A stretch of DNA of 64,000 nucleotides from Hippopus hippopus (lineage: Eukaryota; Mollusca; Bivalvia; Cardiida; Cardiidae): positions 34,208,129-34,272,128 of the forward strand of contig OX328109.1 of the NCBI GenBank assembly GCA_946811185.2, read 5' to 3'. The first letter of the stretch is position 1. Every line of letters begins with the position of its first letter. The notes beneath the pieces are model-generated. The model had not been told where the DNA came from. It saw only the letters and a list, made by a program, of their open reading frames with translations, and made no database searches. Position numbers and translations under genes: made by a program. Below, in pieces: positions 47,909-58,382 of the stretch.

Positions 47909-48710
47909 AAAATATAATAAGGTCATATTGCTTTGACACACAAAAGGATTGGGATGAAGGTATCCATCTTTTACTCTTTGCAGTAAGGGAGTCTGTACAG
48001 GTATCTCTTGGTTTTAGTCCTTTTGAGCTTGTGTTTGGCCACACAGTTCGTGGACCTTTAAAACTTTTAAAAGAAACATTTCTTTCAGAAGAAGACTGTC
48101 TTTTAAATTTACGTCAGTATGTATCTGACTTTAGAAACAGACTATTAAAAGCTTGTGAGGTTGCAAAATCAAATTTAGAGAAAATTCAATGTAAAATGAA
48201 AGAAAGACATGACAAGAATACTAAAGAAAGAAATTTTAAACCTGGAGATAAAGTTTTAGCTCTTCTACCAGTTCCTGGTAGGCCTCTACAAGCAAGATAT
48301 TTTGGTCCTTATTCTGTAGAGGAAAAGGTCAGTGACTTAAATTATGTGATAATAACTCCTGACAGGCGAAAGCAAAAACAATTATGCCCTATTAATATGT
48401 TAAGAGAATATGTTGATAGGGATAATATAAATATTTCGCCAATAAATGTAGTTTCCTCAGTCCCTCAAAATCAAAATCACATTAACTATAAATACATAAA
48501 TAGTGAAGAAATGAACGTTGATAAGTCTAACCCTATTTGTTCAAAACTTCAGAATTCTGACATTTTAAGAAATTTAGATAAAAAACTTTCACATTTAGAT
48601 AATAATCAAAAAGATGAATTAGAAAAGTTAATTTCTGAATATGAGCACCTGTTCCCTGATATTCCAACACGGACAGATACAATATACCATGACGTGGACA
48701 TTGAAAATTT
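47863..48710 (+). pseudogene. pol: Integrase C-terminal part (GPY/F module)
   Basis: This frame carries the catalytic Glu region (LERLHQTLK), then FELVFGH, then the GPY/F-like module (FKPGDKVLALLPVPGRP, RYFGPYSVEEKV). A spacer of about 90 residues leads towards RT. The frame shifts again near 48710. Confidence 0.75.
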
Positions 48711-49969
48711 CAAAACCAGTGAAACAACATCCATATCGAATGAATCCCAAGGAACTGGAGCATCTTAGAGAGGAAATAAAGTATCTATTGGGCAATGACT
48801 TTATTGAACCTAGTCAAAATGAATGGAGTTCTCCCTGTATTCTTGTACCAAAGCCAGATGGAACTTTTCGTATGTGCACTGACTATAGAAAAGTTAATAC
48901 TGTGACCAAGACTGATTCGTTTCCAGTGCCAAGAGTAGATGACTGCATTAACAATATTGGTCATGCAAAATATGTAACCAAATTTGATCTTCTAAAAGGA
49001 TTTTGGCAAATTCCTCTCACTGAAAGAGCTAAAGAGATCTCTGCATTTGTAACTCCTGATGGACTTTATCAGTACAAAGTTATGCCTTTTGGGATGAAAA
49101 ACTCGCCGGCAACATTTCAACGTCTTATCAACATGATAATATCTGGACTGGACGACTGTAGGGCCTACATCGATGATGTCATCATTCACAGTGATGATTG
49201 GGATGAACATCTAAAGACTATCAGAGAATTTTTTGACAGACTGAGTAAAGCTAAATTAACAATTAATCTTGTTAAAAGTGAATTTTGTCATGCTAGTTTA
49301 TCATTTTTGGGTCATGTTGTTGGACAAGGACAGATAAAACCTGTAGAAGCTAAAGTAAAAGCTATTTCTGATTTTCCTGTACCTACATGCAAAAGGCAAG
49401 TTACAAGATTTCTTCGTATGGCTGGTTACTACAGGAACTTCTGTGGAAATTTTTTTGTCATTGCTGAGCCACTGACAAGTCTTCTCAGCAAACGCAAAAA
49501 ATTTATATGGAATGATGATTGTCAAAAAGCTTTCGATAAAGTAAAAGCCATACTAAAAAATGAACCAGTTCTTTTAGCTCCTAATTTTGAAAAAGAATTT
49601 AAGCTTGCAGTAGATGCTAGTGATACTGGTGCAGGTGGTGTTTTACTTCAAGAAGATTGTAATGGTGTAGATCATCCAGTTAGTTATTTTTCTAAAAAGT
49701 TTAACAAACATCAGAAAAACTACTCAACAATAGAAAAAGAGTGTTTATCTGTAATTCTTGCTCTTCAGCATTTCGAAATATATTTGTCGTCTTCTCCTGT
49801 ACCCATCATTGTATAGAGTGATCATAATCCTCTGACTTTTATCCATAAAATGAAAAACAAGAATCAGCGTTTACTCAGATGGAGTCTGATTTTACAAGAA
49901 TATAACATGGATATTAGACATATAAAAGGTAGGGATAATATTACCCCTGATGCTTTGTCTAGAGTTTAA
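48711..49969 (+). pseudogene. pol: Reverse transcriptase and RNase H
   Basis: RT motifs in order: FRMCTDYRKVN, FDLLKGFWQIPL, FGMKNSPATFQR and the catalytic YIDD (49166-49177). RNase H begins KLAVDASDTGAGGVLLQ and continues IEKECLSVILALQHFE. A TAG at 49814-49816 interrupts it; the same frame then runs to TAA at 49967-49969 (GRDNITPDALSRV). This is clearly Ty3/gypsy-type RT, not copia-type. Confidence 0.88.
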
Positions 49970-50089
49970 CTTGTAAATAGTTAACATTTGTTTTTATGTA
50001 TAGTGTATTTTTATGTACATTTATTTGTAATGATGTTTTCTATCTTCAGACAAAAAACAGTTTTACTTCATAGAACTTTCTTTTCCTTT

Positions 50090-50100
50090 AGGAGGGGAAG
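50090..50100 (+). other. Polypurine tract candidate
   Basis: AGGAGGGGAAG is preceded by a pyrimidine-rich run, about 120 bp after the RNase H stop. The 3' LTR should start here, but the following DNA (TATACCAGAAAGG..) has no match in the 5' LTR-like region. Confidence 0.5.
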
Positions 50101-50176
50101 TATACCAGAAAGGAATAACTATAACTTTCAATTGGAAAGCAGAAACCCCGGGTACATAAGAGGCTGATTTAACTGA

Positions 50177-50423
50177 GCCATGCTCTGGCAAAAGGGAGCT
50201 TATGCATCTTTGTGATGCATTATACCTAGCATGTAATCCACAAAATCCATTAATTCTAACAACCGATTGGTAAATGCACGAGCTAGAATGATCCTTGAAC
50301 ATGCAGTAAATTTAACCAAAGCAAAAAATATCCACTCATGTCAACCCGCGCGGACTGCGCAGGCTGACATGGGTCGATACTTTTTGCAGATGTATAAAGC
50401 CCCCTTCTCACAGAGCATGGTTA
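50177..50423. mobile_element. Family C MITE, inverted, in the intron
   Basis: 'GAGCCATGCTCTGGCAAAAG' and 'CCCCTTCTCACAGAGCATGG' ends; inner arm 'CCCGCGCGGACTGCGCAGGC'. It ends 15 bp from the next exon's donor. Confidence 0.7.
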
Positions 50424-50437
50424 AAATATAAACTTAC

Positions 50438-50512
50438 GCAGGATCGAACGAATGGACTTCGCAGCCGTATATGTCAGCCAGACCACCATCAAATGAATAG
50501 TCATTGTTATTT
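50438..50512 (-). CDS. FkbM/METTL24-like methyltransferase, internal exon
   Basis: 75 nt between an acceptor (tctttcag|A) and a donor (GC|gtaagt), entering in phase 1 and leaving in phase 2. It encodes NNNDYSFDGGLADIYGCEVH followed by SFDP, the strand-loop that holds the SAM ribose in FkbM/METTL24 proteins (GCEVHSFDP). The intron to the next exon is 7.1 kb and contains the Gmr1-like element. Earlier exons, needed for the N-terminus, were not found up to 64 kb. Confidence 0.8.
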
Positions 50513-50580
50513 CTGAAAGAGATACATAGCAACACATTATTACTTTTTCTTGATTTAAGCCTTGAACAGCTTAAATCGGA

Positions 50581-50761
50581 TTTAACTGCTTATCCAGACA
50601 GTCTAGATCAAGATCAGACTGCACAGACGTGCAGTCTGATCTTGGATCTAAACTGACCGGTAAGGAGATATTTTTACCTCAAAAAATAACTTTGAAACTG
50701 CAACATTTAGGTTTTTACTATCGGCATGAAAGTTTCATTTTATTTATTTAACGGGTTAAGG
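50581..50761. mobile_element. Family B MITE
   Basis: The hairpin near 50625 is almost perfect (AGACTGCACAGACGTGCAGTC centre shortened by two bases). The right end is 'TATTTAACGGGTTAAG'. Confidence 0.7.
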
Positions 50762-50824
50762 ACTAACACATGTAAGATGTTGGCTTGTTTGTCAGCCGCA
50801 ATGATTCCAATTTAGTAAGTTCCA

Positions 50825-51330
50825 AAACCTTAACTTTTGAAAAAAACGACAATATTTTAGTCTCTTCCAAAATGAAAGCATTTGCAGACGACAAATTAAA
50901 TTTTACTCACAATATGAAATTCGTCGTTCAACGGCTAGAAAATCTTGCAGGAGAAAAGGTGAAATGCCGGTTGCCAGCATAAATTTTCTCCTTCTTCTTG
51001 TAATTGAGGGGTCCTGCGTGGCTCAGTGTTAAAGTGTGGGACTCGTTGCCCGTAGGCCCCCGGCTCGAGCCGCACTGTATCCACTGAGTCCTTTGTGGGA
51101 GATTTCTTGGGCAAGACATCTCAGAGCCCCAGCCTAGTACTGGCAAAACCAAGGAAAACATGAATATGTGAGCTGTTGCCGTGATATGACTGAAATAATG
51201 TTGAAAGCGGCGTGAAACACCGATCAATCAATCAGTCAATCAATCAATCAATTTTCTTGTACATGTATTTGTTTTTAAGCTCTCCTCCTCAAGGTCGTTA
51301 AAATTCGAGATTGTTTGGTTAAGGGTTATA
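50825..51330. mobile_element. Family A MITE interrupted by a SINE
   Basis: The left part reaches the hairpin 'GAAATGCCGGTTGCCAGCAT' at about 50970. The right part resumes after 51253 and ends 'GAGATTGTTTGGTTAAGGGT'. Confidence 0.65.
51005..51252 (+). repeat. tRNA-derived SINE nested in family A
   Basis: The head has A box 'GCGTGGCTCAGTGTTAAAG' and B box 'GGCTCGAGCC'. The core 'GTTGAAAGCGGCGTGAAACA' and a (CAAT)n tail follow. 'TTCTTGTA' occurs on both sides and may be the target duplication. Confidence 0.75.
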
Positions 51331-51830
51331 CCTCCCCATCATAAATTCTAGAAAAGAGACGAACGCGTATTCGAACTCAAAACTGTCTGTTTACCAGATT
51401 CACCCCTTGCCATAGAGCAACCTGGGACTCGGCGACATACGTACAGGAGAAATGCACGTCAAGATAAGAAAAAAAATCAATGTCTGATAAGAAGGCCCTT
51501 GACGAGAAGATTTATCACCCTGGTCTCTCCAGCGTGTTTATAGGATCCTTGCCATTGAGGAACCTGGCGCTCGGCCACATACGTGAAGGTCAAGATAAGA
51601 AAAATCAGTATCTGATAAAAAGCCCCATAAACATGGTAATTTTTTTTGAACGATTCGAGTAACAAGGCGACGAAAAAATGTTCACCGTTGTCTCGATCCA
51701 ATTTAGCCGGCGCCATGAAAATTTCAACCTCTATCGTTTAAGAGTCGATCAAGATCAGACCAAGATAAGCTTGAAGTCTGGGTTCGTATTTACCAACCAT
51801 TCTAACTGTCGTTCTCGGTCTTTTTCTAGA
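51331..51830. repeat. Locally duplicated non-coding stretch
   Basis: 'CTCGGC(G/C)ACATACGT' and 'GTCAAGATAAGAAAAA..TCTGATAA' occur at about 51428-51490 and again at 51572-51620. A weak H-like fragment lies at 51780-51828. No gene. Confidence 0.45.
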
Positions 51831-52093
51831 TGGCTTGCAAAACGCGAAAAGGGGCATTCGGACATTGGCGTAAAGTGTCGTCTCGGATCAGCCTGCGCAG
51901 TCCGCACAGGCTAATCCGAGACGGCACTTTACGACTACAATAGATTTTGTGCTACAGCAGACTTGCGCAAAACAGAAAATTACATAAAAACGGAAAGTGT
52001 CGTTTCGGATTAGCCTGCACGGACTGCGCAGGCTGATCCGAGACGACACTTTACGCAAATGTCCGAATGCCCCTTTTCGCGTGTTGCAGGCCA
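51831..52093. mobile_element. MITE family D, copy 3 (263 bp)
   Basis: Same ends and double hairpin as the copies at 13379 and 17609, of identical length. Confidence 0.8.
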
Positions 52094-52187
52094 GATAAGG
52101 AAAGTTACGCAATTCCTGATTGGTTGCAAAGCGTGTGGAACCGTTTAACCTTTGACCCCCTTTGGTCGACTTTTCTAGGGCTACCTG

Positions 52188-52255
52188 TTAAACATTGCGG
52201 CGAAATGAGAAAATGCTTTAAAACGAACATTCTCCTTTTGTCACAGTGTGTTTAC
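52188..52255. mobile_element. Family A hairpin remnant
   Basis: 'AACATTGCGGCGAAATGAGA' and 'ATTCTCCTTTTGTCACAGTG' are worn arms of the A hairpin. Confidence 0.4.
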
Positions 52256-52379
52256 ATTTAAAAGTGCTCACGTGACTTACAGTTGTTTGCTAAGTTAGAA
52301 CCTGTTCTAATCACTGGAAGCATTTAATTCCACAAACTGTTAAGTGATTGTCAGTATACTACCCGTCTATTTAAGCTTT

Positions 52380-52609
52380 AGTTCTTTGCCAAACGAAAAA
52401 ATTTTGAACCGTTCGACCAAATTGAAAACATTAGCAGACGAAAAATTGAATGTAGGTCAAAATTAATACTGATTGCTGTCTTAAATAGGGTATAAAAAAT
52501 TGTGAGGAAAAGGAGAATATGCTGGTTACCAGCATTTTCTCCTTTTCTCACAATGTTTTGAAAAACATTCTTCTTCGTTAGAACTCGGGATTGTATGGTA
52601 AACAGTTAA
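52380..52609. mobile_element. Family A MITE
   Basis: Hairpin 'GAATATGCTGGTTACCAGCA' near 52525; right end 'GGGATTGTATGGTAAACAGT' followed by TTAA. Confidence 0.7.
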
Positions 52610-52824
52610 TACATATTGCTTATATTGAACTGGGACAGCTAATTCTTCAAAACACCTTCCCTCTTTTTCCATGAAGACCAGAAATTATGTCGTTTTACCA
52701 GGGTAAATTAGGATATTGTCGAACTTGCCGTAGTTAAACTAGTCAATTCGGAAGATTAGCTTAGCAGGAGTAAGGTTTAACCTCTAATCAAACTTTAGAC
52801 TTGTCCAGTTCATGTAAGCAAAAT

Positions 52825-53740
52825 TATCTCCCTTGTTAGATAAAAATCAAAGGTAACCAAATAATAGATTGCATTCGGCACACCTCGGGTGATGGGAGCC
52901 ATCATATCCCTCGGCTGTAACTGGTGGATTAATATGCATCAGATCGATACATACCCGGAAATACGCCGGTTAACCGTTCTGAAAATTGTAAGGCTCCTCT
53001 TAAAAAAGAGAACTTGAGTTTCAATTTTCTATCGAAACCTTTCTAACTGTATTTCAGTTCAGTTGACAAACAGTTCGTACATTCATTATTTAACGTGGTT
53101 TATCAATTTCGATTGAAATTTTTACCGACAGATAAACAGATATGAATAACTTCATCGAGGTTGTTTATGTCGTTGCTAAACGACTGTCAGTGGCGCGCTA
53201 TATATAGAATCACGTGATTCTCATTTCAAAATGGAAATCTCCTTGATACGGACGAGGTTAGATGTAGGTACGGAATCGGCCGAGTTGTGACGAGTGTAAT
53301 AGATTGGTCTAAACTGGTCCCCGTTGTACATGTACACATATATGCACAATAGCGGTATCAGGGAAGGTACCCGATCTGAGATTGGTCCTGTTACCTACAT
53401 TAATGTCTTTGTTTCCGTCCTTGTATCCTCCAGGGAATGTTGCATTAAGTATAATTTGATTTTTGACATGATTATATGTAAGGATCCTCATGTGGTTTTA
53501 AAGTCAATTTTGTATTCAATAAAAAAAAAAAGCATTAATATAGATTTTCGAAACAATTTGATAAGATTTGGTTAAATTCCTAACTCTATAATATGTATGT
53601 GTGGTGCAATGCAAATCAAGGACAAAAACCGAGTAATCTCTTTATCAGACCCAATGTTGAACTGAAGATTAATAAAGGAAAATAACTGAAAAATTGCCGC
53701 TATAGAACGCATTTGAAAACGATGCATTGAATGATGGTCA
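52825..53740. repeat. Family G repeat split by a family F repeat
   Basis: G sequence ('GGTAACCAAATAATAGATTG') stops at about 52868 and resumes near 53380 ('GATTGGTCCTGTTACCTACA'). The insert matches 6981-7060 and 8125-8405. No ORF with domain features. Confidence 0.5.
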
Positions 53741-53751
53741 AGTTATAATAT

Positions 53752-53870
53752 CTGTCTCCAAAGCGTAGAAAACATTATGGGGTAAAAGAGAAAATGATGG
53801 ATACCCGCATTTTCTCCTTTTTTACGACAAGGTCTTCAAATGTTTTCTTTACCAGGGTCGTAAAGTCTGT
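53752..53870. mobile_element. Family A MITE, shortened
   Basis: 'GTAGAAAACATTATGGGGTA' and hairpin 'AAATGATGGATACCCGCATT'; both outer ends are lost. Confidence 0.5.
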
Positions 53871-54026
53871 ACGCTACCGACTACGCAGCTGGGCTCAGCC
53901 CGAATGAATACAGCAGACAGGACCTTTCGAGGACTAAGGGTTGCATTTACATAATAACAGCCGTCAAATGCGCAGTGTCAAAAGATACTCATATAATTAT
54001 ACAGGATAACTCTTTCAAATGTACAT

Positions 54027-54291
54027 GAGCCATGCTCTGTGGAAAGGGGGCTCAATGCATCTGCAAAAAAGTATCGACCCATGTTAGCCTGCGCAATCCG
54101 CGCAGGCTGACCTGGGTCGAAACTTTTTGCTATTGGTCATTTTTTCTGCATGTCAAAGGACCAATATACCTCATGATTTCGTTGGTTGATTGACAAAATT
54201 GATTTTATGGATCCATAATACTGTGATGACTTGCTTGGTATAATGCATCACGGAGATACATTAATTTCCATTTTGCCAGAGCATGGCTCTT
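54027..54291. mobile_element. Family C MITE
   Basis: Complete with both ends ('GAGCCATGCTCTGTGGAAAG' and 'TTTTGCCAGAGCATGGCTC'); inner hairpin near 54100. Confidence 0.75.
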
Positions 54292-54440
54292 TCGACGATT
54301 GAAAGGACAATCTACTGAAACTATGACAGATTTTTTGTTGCATAGGCTTGACTGAACAGGCGGACGGTATAGATCAAAGATCTGACTGTACGTTCTGTGC
54401 AGTTTGATCTTGGACTTATGTCGTCCTAAAAAGCCCCTGG
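54292..54440. mobile_element. Family B' MITE, reverse
   Basis: Hairpin near 54395 ('GATCTGACTGTACGTTCTGT') with the B' side 'TGACTGAACAGGCGGACGG'. Confidence 0.55.
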
Positions 54441-54512
54441 TTACATGTATGACGCTGTATGGGTTTAAGATAAGATTATGTTGTACTCGAAAGATAAAAC
54501 TTGGCAAGATTA

Positions 54513-54536
54513 TTGGGGGGGGGGGGGGGGGGGGGG
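54513..54536 (+). repeat. Poly-G tract
   Basis: About 23 consecutive G; the Gly-rich short ORFs across it are artefacts. It could form a quadruplex. Confidence 0.9.
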
Positions 54537-55260
54537 AAAGAGAAGACAGACATGATTTATGTGCAAACACCGTCGATTATTTTGTATCGGGAAGTAATTA
54601 GATATCTCGGTAGAGCAAAAATAAAGGCACAGTTTTTACAAACGAAATGCTCTTGTATAAGTATGGGTGTCGCACCACTGCAACATTGCTTCCGGGTGGC
54701 AGTAGTAGTCAAAAGTAATCCCATATGAAATTTTACAGTGGCACTTTTATTACACTGTTTCATGGAGTTGAGAGGACTTTGGTAGTATATAATTAGATTT
54801 ACTTCAAATTTGGGCAGTGGGGAACATATCTGATGTGTTTATATTTTATAGTGGCAAAACTACTCCGTATCACAGGAGGTCACAAACTTGGGGTCGTTGC
54901 CTTGAACAGGTGTTCCTGAGTGGACAAGTTCTGTGTTGGTTGGCTTTTAGCGAAATATGCAACTGAATGACTTTTTTTTGCTTTTTTAAAGGACTATGGA
55001 TGTACCTTAGAGAGTTACAGACGGAGAAGCCATGGGTTTAACCAATTCGTGAAGCTACAAATATGGTCAATTTCACTCTATTTGCGATGTGGCAAAAAAA
55101 AAACAATGGTGTGACACCTCCGGTAATTATGCTGAACAAGGATTCACAATCAAAGCACTGAAAGTACTGAATAAAAAAAAAAAAACTTTGTTTCAGGAGG
55201 TTCTGAATCATAATAAAGGGGTATTAGATCAGATTCTGCTTCGCAAATTTTTAGAAAATC
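54537..55260. other. Unassigned non-coding stretch
   Basis: No gene or repeat recognised. Confidence 0.4.
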
Positions 55261-55261
55261 T

Positions 55262-55464
55262 TAACCCTTATCCTGCTAAATAAGCGTGATGTGAAACTTT
55301 CAAACCGATAATAAAAATCCAAATATTGCTGTTTGAAAGCTATATTTGCAGTAGTTTATATCTCATTATCGGACAGTGTGGATCCAAGATCAGACTGCAC
55401 ATTCTGTGAAGTCTGATCTTGATCTACACTCTCCGAAAAAGGTCAGTGAGCAGCTCAAGGGTTA
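55262..55464. mobile_element. Family B MITE
   Basis: It starts 'TTAACCCTTATCCTGCTAAA' and ends 'CAGCTCAAGGGTTAA'; hairpin near 55405. A clear TTAA-flanked copy. Confidence 0.75.
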
Positions 55465-56224
55465 ACAAAGACGGCAAATTTTCATTCACCTGCAAAAATG
55501 GCTTTAAAATTAAAACTCTGAACACCGTGGAATGGAGTTCCACCCAAGGCACTTTTTTTAAGCTTTCCTTTTTTTTTGTAGGGTATGGTAGGTATAGGTA
55601 TATTCTTTATTGCCTCCTACATAGGACAGAAGTTTACACACATATATGTAATACATACACACAAAGTAATGAAAGCAACAAAAGTAAGCAAACAATCTGA
55701 CAGACAGACAAACGGTCAAATAAACAAACAAACAAACCAATTACGTATATACACAAGCTAAGTTATATCAACCAGCAGCCCCCATAAAAGGATAGGGAAA
55801 TTCTGTCAGCAAGCTATTCTAGAGAATAGCAGCTCACTCTTTATAACTGAATAGAGATAAGGTGTGCAGCCAATCTGTGCAAATGCTTGATGCACAATTT
55901 GAAGCAGCCCACTCTCTGTTCGTCAGTAAATTGTAAAGCCAGACAGCCAGACAATAATTGCAGAATTTGCTGGTGTGGGGTTAAACTTACCAGTGTGGTA
56001 AAGTTTGCTTCTCCTGCAAAAGTATGTAGTTCTGCCCACATTTGCTCCCTTTTACATTCCATAAACTCCCCCGACCCCCAACCCCCAACCCCCCATCTTT
56101 ATGGTGGATGTCAAAATCTGACCTGTTTTTTGCCTTCTAAGCAAGATCTAGATATAGAGGATAATCAACTGGTTATGTGTGATATTAGAAATCTGTCTCT
56201 AGAATGGGGTGTGATGCGGTTGAA
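55465..56224. other. Unassigned stretch with simple repeats
   Basis: An (AAAC)n-like run near 55720 and C-rich DNA near 56070-56095. A 73-aa minus ORF (55841-56062) is not supported by domain evidence. Confidence 0.35.
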
Positions 56225-56530
56225 TAAGCGAGTCCGAAGAACGAGTTTTTTAACCGCATCAAACTTCATTTAGTGACAGATTTTTAATGTCACGCACAAC
56301 CAGTAGATTATCCTATTTAATATATTCCTAATTCACCCTTTCTTATTCTTATAATTATGAAGTATAGTGCAATATGAGCAATACAGGAAAATAGTAGCCC
56401 TGGAAAAAAGTTCTAAAACGATATCGTCACTGGCGATGATACCATATTTATCATCACTAACGTTAGTGGTGTTATTCACTGTGAAATCCCAGTAATTCAC
56501 TGATAAGAATATAATAAAATATATATTTTA
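56225..56530. repeat. Interspersed repeat, family J, copy 2
   Basis: Homologous to 1313-1605, with the same 'GTTATTCACTGTGAAATCCC' and 'AATTCACTGATAAGAATATA' strings. Confidence 0.6.
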
Positions 56531-56669
56531 CCCGAAAGAATATGCCAGACAGGATGTTTTGGGTACCATGGTTTCACAAACATGGTAGCCGCCGTCGAAC
56601 ACTTTCCCGATGAATCTCAAACGAGGACAGACCACTTGAAGACTTTGCTGGTATCTAAAATAATAAAAG

Positions 56670-56931
56670 AGCCATGTTCCGTGAAATCGGGGCTTAATGC
56701 ATCTGCAAAAAATATCGACCCATGTCAGCCTGCGCAGTCCCCGCAGGCTGTCCTGAGTCGATACTTTTTGCTATTGGTCAATTTTCTGCATTTCAAAAGA
56801 CCAGTCTACCTGTTGATTCAGTCGATTGTTAGACAAAATGGATTTTACGGATCCATAATTATATGATGACTTGCTTGGTATAATGCATTACCGAGATGCA
56901 TTGAACGCCCTTTTGCCACAGCATGACTCAT
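56670..56931. mobile_element. Family C MITE
   Basis: Ends 'GAGCCATGTTCCGTGAAATC' and 'CCTTTTGCCACAGCATGACT'; inner hairpin near 56730. Confidence 0.7.
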
Positions 56932-57114
56932 ATACATGTTTATTACATTCTGTTACTAATAATAGTAACATTTTCTACCGAAAATGGTGTAATATCAGTG
57001 TCACGCGAGGGCAGATATGGCGGGGCAACGGGCTGATATCTGATATCCTGCCCGTTGACAAGATATTTGTTCTAAATCTATAGCAACAGAACACTCGCTC
57101 GTAAACTAACGTTC

Positions 57115-57662
57115 TTTAAAGGTGGCCCTTCAGATTTTGGGACGAAAATTTTACAAAAATACAAAACCATCATCCTTATACTCCCAAAGCCTTTTAATTT
57201 TCATTCATAAAACCCCAGTAGTCGAAAACCATCCGACAACAAGAGAAATTAGAGATTTAGTAGGGCCCAGGTCGACACCGACAGGAAACACGGTCTATTT
57301 TTACATGAGCAACTCGCTAATTTACATACCAGAAATACACAGAGGAAGCTTCAAACATAGCGTCCGAAGAAGATATCATGGAAAATAATTACATGTTTGT
57401 TATGTTATGAAATTTAAGCGACATAAGTCACGTGCCAGTCACTTGACATTCCCACAATGCTTTTTTGATTTCTGGCGCGAAATCTTAAAATACCTTAAGA
57501 GGCTACGTAGCCTTTTAAGGGAACACCATAAAAAATTTTTTTTTATGTAATTTTATGATTCTTAATTATTGATGATTTGTATTGTTTTTTCATATAAATT
57601 TCAGTGATATATATGTTTTTTAATTTGGTGAGATGTGAAAAATCTAAATACCCACCTTTAAA
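57115..57662. mobile_element. 548-bp insert with 11-bp TIRs in arm 1
   Basis: TTTAAAGGTGG (57115-57125) and CCACCTTTAAA (57652-57662) bound DNA that is absent from arms 2 and 3. The 88-aa ORF inside shows no known domain. Target TTAA or TTTAAA is possible. Confidence 0.6.
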
Positions 57663-57683
57663 CACCCAGTTTGAAAAAAAAAA

Positions 57684-57776
57684 ATGGCTGAATCAGTCCG
57701 TCAGTCGCTAGCGGACATTCCTTCAGAACTACAGACAATGATTGAATCGCAAAACAAGCAAAGACACGATAAATAG
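57684..57776 (+). other. 30-codon ORF in arm 1
   Basis: ATG to TAG; begins MAESVRQSLADIPSELQTM. Arm 2 holds the same-length frame on the minus strand (58827-58919) and arm 3 a shortened one (59216-59272). It may be the start of a lost transposase or host exon; unproven. Confidence 0.3.
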
Positions 57777-58230
57777 AGAATAGATGGTTGTTGTCTTGGA
57801 TTGGAGAAGTTTATCGGGCAAGGCATGGTGTCTTTAGGCTAGTACTTATACGAATTTTATCCGTTGAGCCGGGGGAACCGAGCCTGATTAAGTTTCACAA
57901 TCCAAAGCACCAACCATCTATTCTATTTATCCTGTTTGTCATTAATTTTATAACACGTTACATACTTAATTGAATATTTGGCTCGATAAAACACACATAC
58001 CGGCATCTTTTTAACTATTAATAAAGATGAAAAACTGTTTATTTAAAACGTCTTTGTACTGTAGGCTATATGCAGCTTCGATAGTGATGATGAATGATGC
58101 ATGATTACGTCATGAACGTGACGTTTACCCGCGGAAAAAAAGTTGTGTCGAATAAAGACAAGAATTTCTCTGTTTTAAGTGTTTAAACATGTAAGAAAAC
58201 GAAGTAATCGAGCAAATGATCAATGAATGT

Positions 58231-58382
58231 AATAAATAGGTTATTACACGGCTGATGAGGGCCGGAGAGTGATATCGGCCCGCCACCTCGAAATCTGCCC
58301 TCGGGCTAAAGCCCTCGGGGCAGATATCAAGGTGGCGGGCCGATATCACTCTCCGGCCCTCATTAGCCGTGTAATAAATAGA
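58231..58382. repeat. Large hairpin joining arms 1 and 2
   Basis: 'GTTATTACACGGCTGATGAG' and its complement near 58370 enclose a GC-rich stem ('GATATCGGCCCGCCACCTCG') with a loop around 58305. Confidence 0.8.

Larger units (their letters stand above)
44367..50100 (+). mobile_element. Decayed Ty3/gypsy-type element with INT before RT (Gmr1-like)
   Basis: Order seen: 5' LTR-like region, tRNA-Pro-type primer site, gag, zinc knuckle, protease, integrase, reverse transcriptase, RNase H, then a purine tract. Integrase upstream of RT in a Ty3/gypsy-type element is the mark of the Gmr1 lineage. Stops at 45483, 45612, 45831, 47860 and 49814 and frame changes near 45880, 47846 and 48710 make it non-coding today. 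No 3' LTR is found. It lies in the intron of the methyltransferase gene in the opposite orientation. Confidence 0.85.

Noticed and set aside
54404..54728. Gly-rich ORFs
   Set aside because: Produced by the poly-G tract; no other gene features.
55841..56062. 73-aa ORF with a GTAAGT-like donor inside
   Set aside because: No partner exon or domain found; composition is unremarkable.
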